DNA of 64,000 nucleotides, taken from assembly GCF_003206695.1 (NCBI RefSeq), contig NZ_PZJN01000006.1:628850-692849 (forward strand). Reading direction: 5' to 3'. Of this stretch, positions 61,387 to 64,000 are shown piece by piece (position 1 is the stretch's first letter; the number at the start of each line of letters is the position of its first letter). Position numbers and translations under genes: made by a program. The notes beneath the pieces are model-generated. The model was not told the origin of the DNA. It saw only the letters and a program-made list of their open reading frames with translations, and did no database searches. This stretch comes from Salinicola halophyticus. GTDB taxonomy: Bacteria; Pseudomonadota; Gammaproteobacteria; Pseudomonadales; Halomonadaceae.

Positions 61387-62643
61387 TCAGCGATACCACA
61401 GCACGATCTGCGGGAAGAGCAGGAACAGCGCCAGCAGCGCGATCAGCGTGAAATAGAAAGGCAGCAGGCTCTTGACCAGGCTCTCCATACCGACCTTGCC
61501 CACGCCGCAGCCGACATAAAGTACCGTCCCGACGGGGGGCGTGATCAGCCCGATCCCCAGCACGAACGACATCAGCACACCGAAATAGACCGGATCGATG
61601 CCCAGTTTGACCACGACCGGGGTCATCAGCGGGGCCAGAATTACCATCGCCGGGGTCAGGTCCATGAAGAAACCCACGACCAGCAGAAATGCGGTCAGTA
61701 TCAGCAACAGCAGCAGCCGGTTCTCAGTGATGGTCGACAGGCTCACCACTAGCTGTTGCGGAATCATGTTGGCCGTCAGCAGCCAGGCCAGCACGCTCGC
61801 AAAAGCCAGCAGCAGCATCACGACGCCGGTGAGTTTGCCGGTAGCGATGCAGAGTTCGAAGAAGCGTTTCAGCGTCAGGCTACGGTAGATGAAGAACGAC
61901 ACCGCGAAGGCGTAGACCAGCGCGATCGCCGCGCTTTCGGTCGGTGTGAACACGCCCGACAGAATGCCGCCGACGATGATCACCGGCAGCAGCAGGGCCA
62001 GCAGCGATTCCTTCAGTGCGGCAAACAGTTCCGGCACGGAAAACGGCTGGCCGCGGCCGTTCTTGCGCGACTGTACATAGGTGGTGATCGCCAGGCCCAG
62101 CGTGATCAGGATGCCAGGCACGATACCCGCCATGAACAGCTGCGAGATCGAGGTATTGGTCACCACGCCGAACAGAATCATCGGGATCGACGGCGGGATG
62201 ATGATGCCGACCACCGAGGCGGCGACCACGATGGCGGTTGCCAGCGGCGCGCTATAACGGTGCTGCTTCATCGGTTCGATCATCATGCTGCCCACGGCCG
62301 AGGCATCGGCCACGGCGGAGCCGCTGATGCCGCCGAAGAACATCGAGGTCAACACCGCGACCTGGCCCAGACCGCCGGCGACGAATCCGACCAGGGCGCT
62401 GGCGAGACGTACCAGCCGTGTGGCGATACCTCCGGCACTCATCACCTCGCCGACCAGAATGAACAGCGGGATCGCCAGCAGCGGGAAGGAATCCAGACCG
62501 TTGACCGCCTGAGAGACGATCGGCGACAGCGAGTAGCCGGATTCGAAGAAGATAAACAGGCTGATGGCCGCCAGACCGAACGAGATCGGCATGCCAATGA
62601 CGATACAGACCGCCAGCCCTATCAGAATGCTCCACAGGATCAT
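61387..62643 (-). CDS. dctM: TRAP transporter large membrane subunit DctM
   Basis: 418 residues with about 12 membrane helices and hydrophobic reentrant hairpins. Typical DctM pieces: GMPISFGLAAISLFIFF, LDSFPLLAIPLFILVGEVMSAGGIATRLVRLASALVG, MFFGGISGSAVADASAVGSMMIEPM, GIIIPPSIPMILFGVVTNTSISQLFMAGIVPG, and GIGLITPPVGTVLYVGCGVG near the end. It transports an organic acid with Na+ using a periplasmic binding protein. Its ATG overlaps the DctQ stop by 4 bp. A 145-bp gap separates it from the FAD dehydrogenase gene. Confidence 0.95.
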   Translation of the reverse strand: MILWSILIGLAVCIVIGMPISFGLAAISLFIFFESGYSLSPIVSQAVNGLDSFPLLAIPLFILVGEVMSAGGIATRLVRLASALVGFVAGGLGQVAVLTSMFFGGISGSAVADASAVGSMMIEPMKQHRYSAPLATAIVVAASVVGIIIPPSIPMILFGVVTNTSISQLFMAGIVPGILITLGLAITTYVQSRKNGRGQPFSVPELFAALKESLLALLLPVIIVGGILSGVFTPTESAAIALVYAFAVSFFIYRSLTLKRFFELCIATGKLTGVVMLLLAFASVLAWLLTANMIPQQLVVSLSTITENRLLLLLILTAFLLVVGFFMDLTPAMVILAPLMTPVVVKLGIDPVYFGVLMSFVLGIGLITPPVGTVLYVGCGVGKVGMESLVKSLLPFYFTLIALLALFLLFPQIVLWYR

Positions 62644-63128
62644 GGCGTCTTGCTCCGAAACAGGCCAACCAGGGCAATGGTGTTGGCGATCATGGTCAGA
62701 ATCGCCATTACCGGCATGGCGCTATAGAGGAAAGTCTGCGGAATGCCCAGCATCGGGGTGGCGCTGGTGTAGCCCGAGATGACTTCATTGAACCCGAGCA
62801 GGATGCAGATGCAGACGATGTAGATGATGGCGATGCTCAGCAGCACGGCCGCCTTGCGCAGCCCGGCAGGGGCCTTGTCGCGGAAGAAGGTGACTGCCAC
62901 GTGTTCGTTGCCGAGACTGCCGACACCGGCGCCCAGCAGCACCAGCCAGATGAACAGTACCCGGGACAGCTCTTCGGCCCAGGTATAGGAATAGTTGAGA
63001 ACGAAACGGCCAAAGACGTTGGCCGTGACGCAAAAGACGACGCCCAGCACGAGAAGCCCGGCAGCGATTTCCAGCGTTTGACGCAGCCAGCCCAGGAGAC
63101 CCCGGGTAGCAGGGGAGTCGGCACTCAT
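62640..63128 (-). CDS. dctQ: TRAP transporter small membrane subunit DctQ
   Basis: 162 residues with four helices (IAAGLLVLGVVFCVTANVFGRFV, WAEELSRVLFIWLVLLGAGVG, AAVLLSIAIIYIVCICILLGF and VMAILTMIANTIALVGLF). The conserved WAEELSR motif of DctQ is present. The start MSADSPATRG at 63128 has GGAGGT 4 nt upstream; the ATG one codon before is equally possible, and longer versions add a basic leader. DctQ pairs with DctM as scaffold. Confidence 0.93.
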   Translation of the reverse strand: MSADSPATRGLLGWLRQTLEIAAGLLVLGVVFCVTANVFGRFVLNYSYTWAEELSRVLFIWLVLLGAGVGSLGNEHVAVTFFRDKAPAGLRKAAVLLSIAIIYIVCICILLGFNEVISGYTSATPMLGIPQTFLYSAMPVMAILTMIANTIALVGLFRSKTP

Positions 63129-63191
63129 CATGACCTCCGTCATCACACAAGGTTCGCCGCCAGCGCCCATGCGCCGGCGGCGAAGCGACAC

Positions 63192-64000
63192 TTACTTCGA
63201 GTCGACCTTCGACTCGGCGCGGATGCGGTCGATCAAGTCGCCGCCGATCTTTTCACGCCAGTCGTCGTAGACCGGGGCCAGATCCTTCTGGAAGACAGCG
63301 ACCTGTTCCGGCGTCAGCTCGGTGATCTTCATGCCGTCATCCTTCAGTTCCTGCTTGATCTGATCGTTCATGACGCGGCTGACGTGGCGCTCGTAGTCGC
63401 CCATCTGCTTGGCGGCATCACGCAGCAGCTGCTGATAACTCTCCGGTAGCCGCTTCCAGGTGCGCTCGGAGACCAGCGTAATGAATGGCGTGTAGACGTG
63501 GTTCGTCTCGGTGGCGTACGGCTGCACTTCGTTGAACTTGGAAGACTCGATGGTGATCCACGGGTTTTCCTGGCCGTCGACTACGCCCTGCTCCAGCGCG
63601 GTGAACAGCTCGGCGAACGACATCGGTGTCGGGTTGGCCCCGAGCGTACGCCAGATATCCAGATGGATCGGATTCTGCATGGTGCGGACTTTCAGGCCAT
63701 CGAGATCGGCGGGTGAGGTCACGGCATGTTCGCTGTTGGTCAGCTGGCGATAACCGTTTTCTGACCAGCCGATAGCCACCAGCCCTTTGGTCGAAGCGTC
63801 CTTGAGCATCTGCTGGCCGATATCGCCATCGAGCACCTTGTCGGCGATCTCGGGCGTCGGGAACAGGAACGGCAGATCGAACACCGCGAACTGCGGGAAC
63901 ATGCTGACCATGGGTGAAGTGGAAGGCGCCGTCATGTCCAGCGTACCGGCCTGCAGTGCGCTGACCGACTGGAGATCGTCGCCAAGCTGGGCACTGTGGA
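63192..64000 (-). CDS. dctP: TRAP transporter substrate-binding protein DctP (5' end outside window)
   Basis: Partial: the frame is open from the window edge (first full codon at 63998) to the stop at 63192, about 269 residues. Typical DctP motifs are visible: SAQLGDDLQSVSALQAGTLDM at the truncated N-side, LTNSEHAVTSPADLDGLKVRTMQNPIHLDIWRTLGANPTPMSFAELFTALEQGVVDGQENPW (with the ligand-carboxylate Arg in KVRTMQ), and a C-terminal helical lid. The binding protein delivers a carboxylate to DctQM. The signal peptide lies beyond the edge. It heads the operon dctP-dctQ-dctM-FAD dehydrogenase-GarR-like gene. Confidence 0.94.
   Translation of the reverse strand, partial: HSAQLGDDLQSVSALQAGTLDMTAPSTSPMVSMFPQFAVFDLPFLFPTPEIADKVLDGDIGQQMLKDASTKGLVAIGWSENGYRQLTNSEHAVTSPADLDGLKVRTMQNPIHLDIWRTLGANPTPMSFAELFTALEQGVVDGQENPWITIESSKFNEVQPYATETNHVYTPFITLVSERTWKRLPESYQQLLRDAAKQMGDYERHVSRVMNDQIKQELKDDGMKITELTPEQVAVFQKDLAPVYDDWREKIGGDLIDRIRAESKVDSK

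Noticed and set aside
61756-62727. 323-codon open frame antisense to dctM/dctQ, rich in Arg, His and Gln
   Set aside because: Composition is that of the reverse of membrane-helix codons; dctM and dctQ are unmistakable on the other strand.

Overview
The window looks like chromosome of a gammaproteobacterium of the Halomonadaceae type (Halomonas or a close relative). The base composition is GC-rich. The housekeeping gene order is gammaproteobacterial (rodZ-pilW-rlmN-ndk, iscR-iscS, trmJ/suhB, yajC-secD-secF next to tgt-queA). The exported proteins are strongly acidic, as in halophiles. Genus is inferred from recalled gene order and protein flavour, not from a search.

Layout. 1-7.2 kb: rodZ (cut by the window edge), a PilW/PilF lipoprotein, rlmN, ndk, a shortened isc cluster (A-type carrier, iscS, iscR), trmJ and divergent suhB. 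The isc cluster has no iscU, hscB, hscA or fdx. The SuhB protein has lost the canonical inositol-monophosphatase catalytic motifs. 7.2-12.7 kb: a guanidino-acid unit made of a sodium:solute symporter and a GbuA-like ureohydrolase. It is read from a sigma54-type promoter and faces a divergent PAS/AAA+/Fis activator. An AI-2E family transporter follows. 12.8-18.8 kb: secF, secD, yajC, tgt, queA and tRNA-Leu(CAA). 19-21.2 kb: an unknown membrane protein, a perfect FNR/ANR box followed by a terminator (candidate small RNA), and a Crp/Fnr-family regulator.

21.2-24.9 kb: an AT-richer island ending in tRNA-Arg(CCU). Its ends carry a 13-bp identical direct repeat, one copy inside the tRNA 3' half. 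It holds a decayed GNAT acetyltransferase, a DUF5677-type protein and a TIR-like nucleotide-binding protein, so it is a probable anti-phage cargo. 25-29.1 kb: cmoM, rsmC, an EAL protein, greB and an exported TPR protein.

29.1-50 kb: a surface-adhesion locus. One giant gene encodes a 5230-residue BapA/LapA-like RTX adhesin with dozens of Ig-like repeats and two successive C-terminal RTX/secretion modules. It is followed by its type I exporter (TolC-like outer-membrane protein, ABC ATPase, HlyD-like adaptor). A 36-bp near-perfect palindrome separates adhesin and exporter and probably sets their expression ratio. 50.6-57.6 kb: an M23 peptidase with an SOS (LexA) box upstream, a LysR regulator, glutathionyl-hydroquinone reductase, a UPF0178 protein and the DEAD-box helicase CsdA/DeaD with a long leader. 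57.7-64 kb: a hydroxy-acid catabolic unit: a double-wHTH GntR regulator, a GarR-like dehydrogenase, an FAD-linked 2-hydroxyacid dehydrogenase, and a TRAP transporter (DctM, DctQ, DctP) running off the right edge.

Short intergenic tandem repeats are unusually frequent (17.3, 20.05, 26.9, 50.5, 55.3 and 57.7 kb). No CRISPR array, rRNA, transposase or intact integrase was seen.
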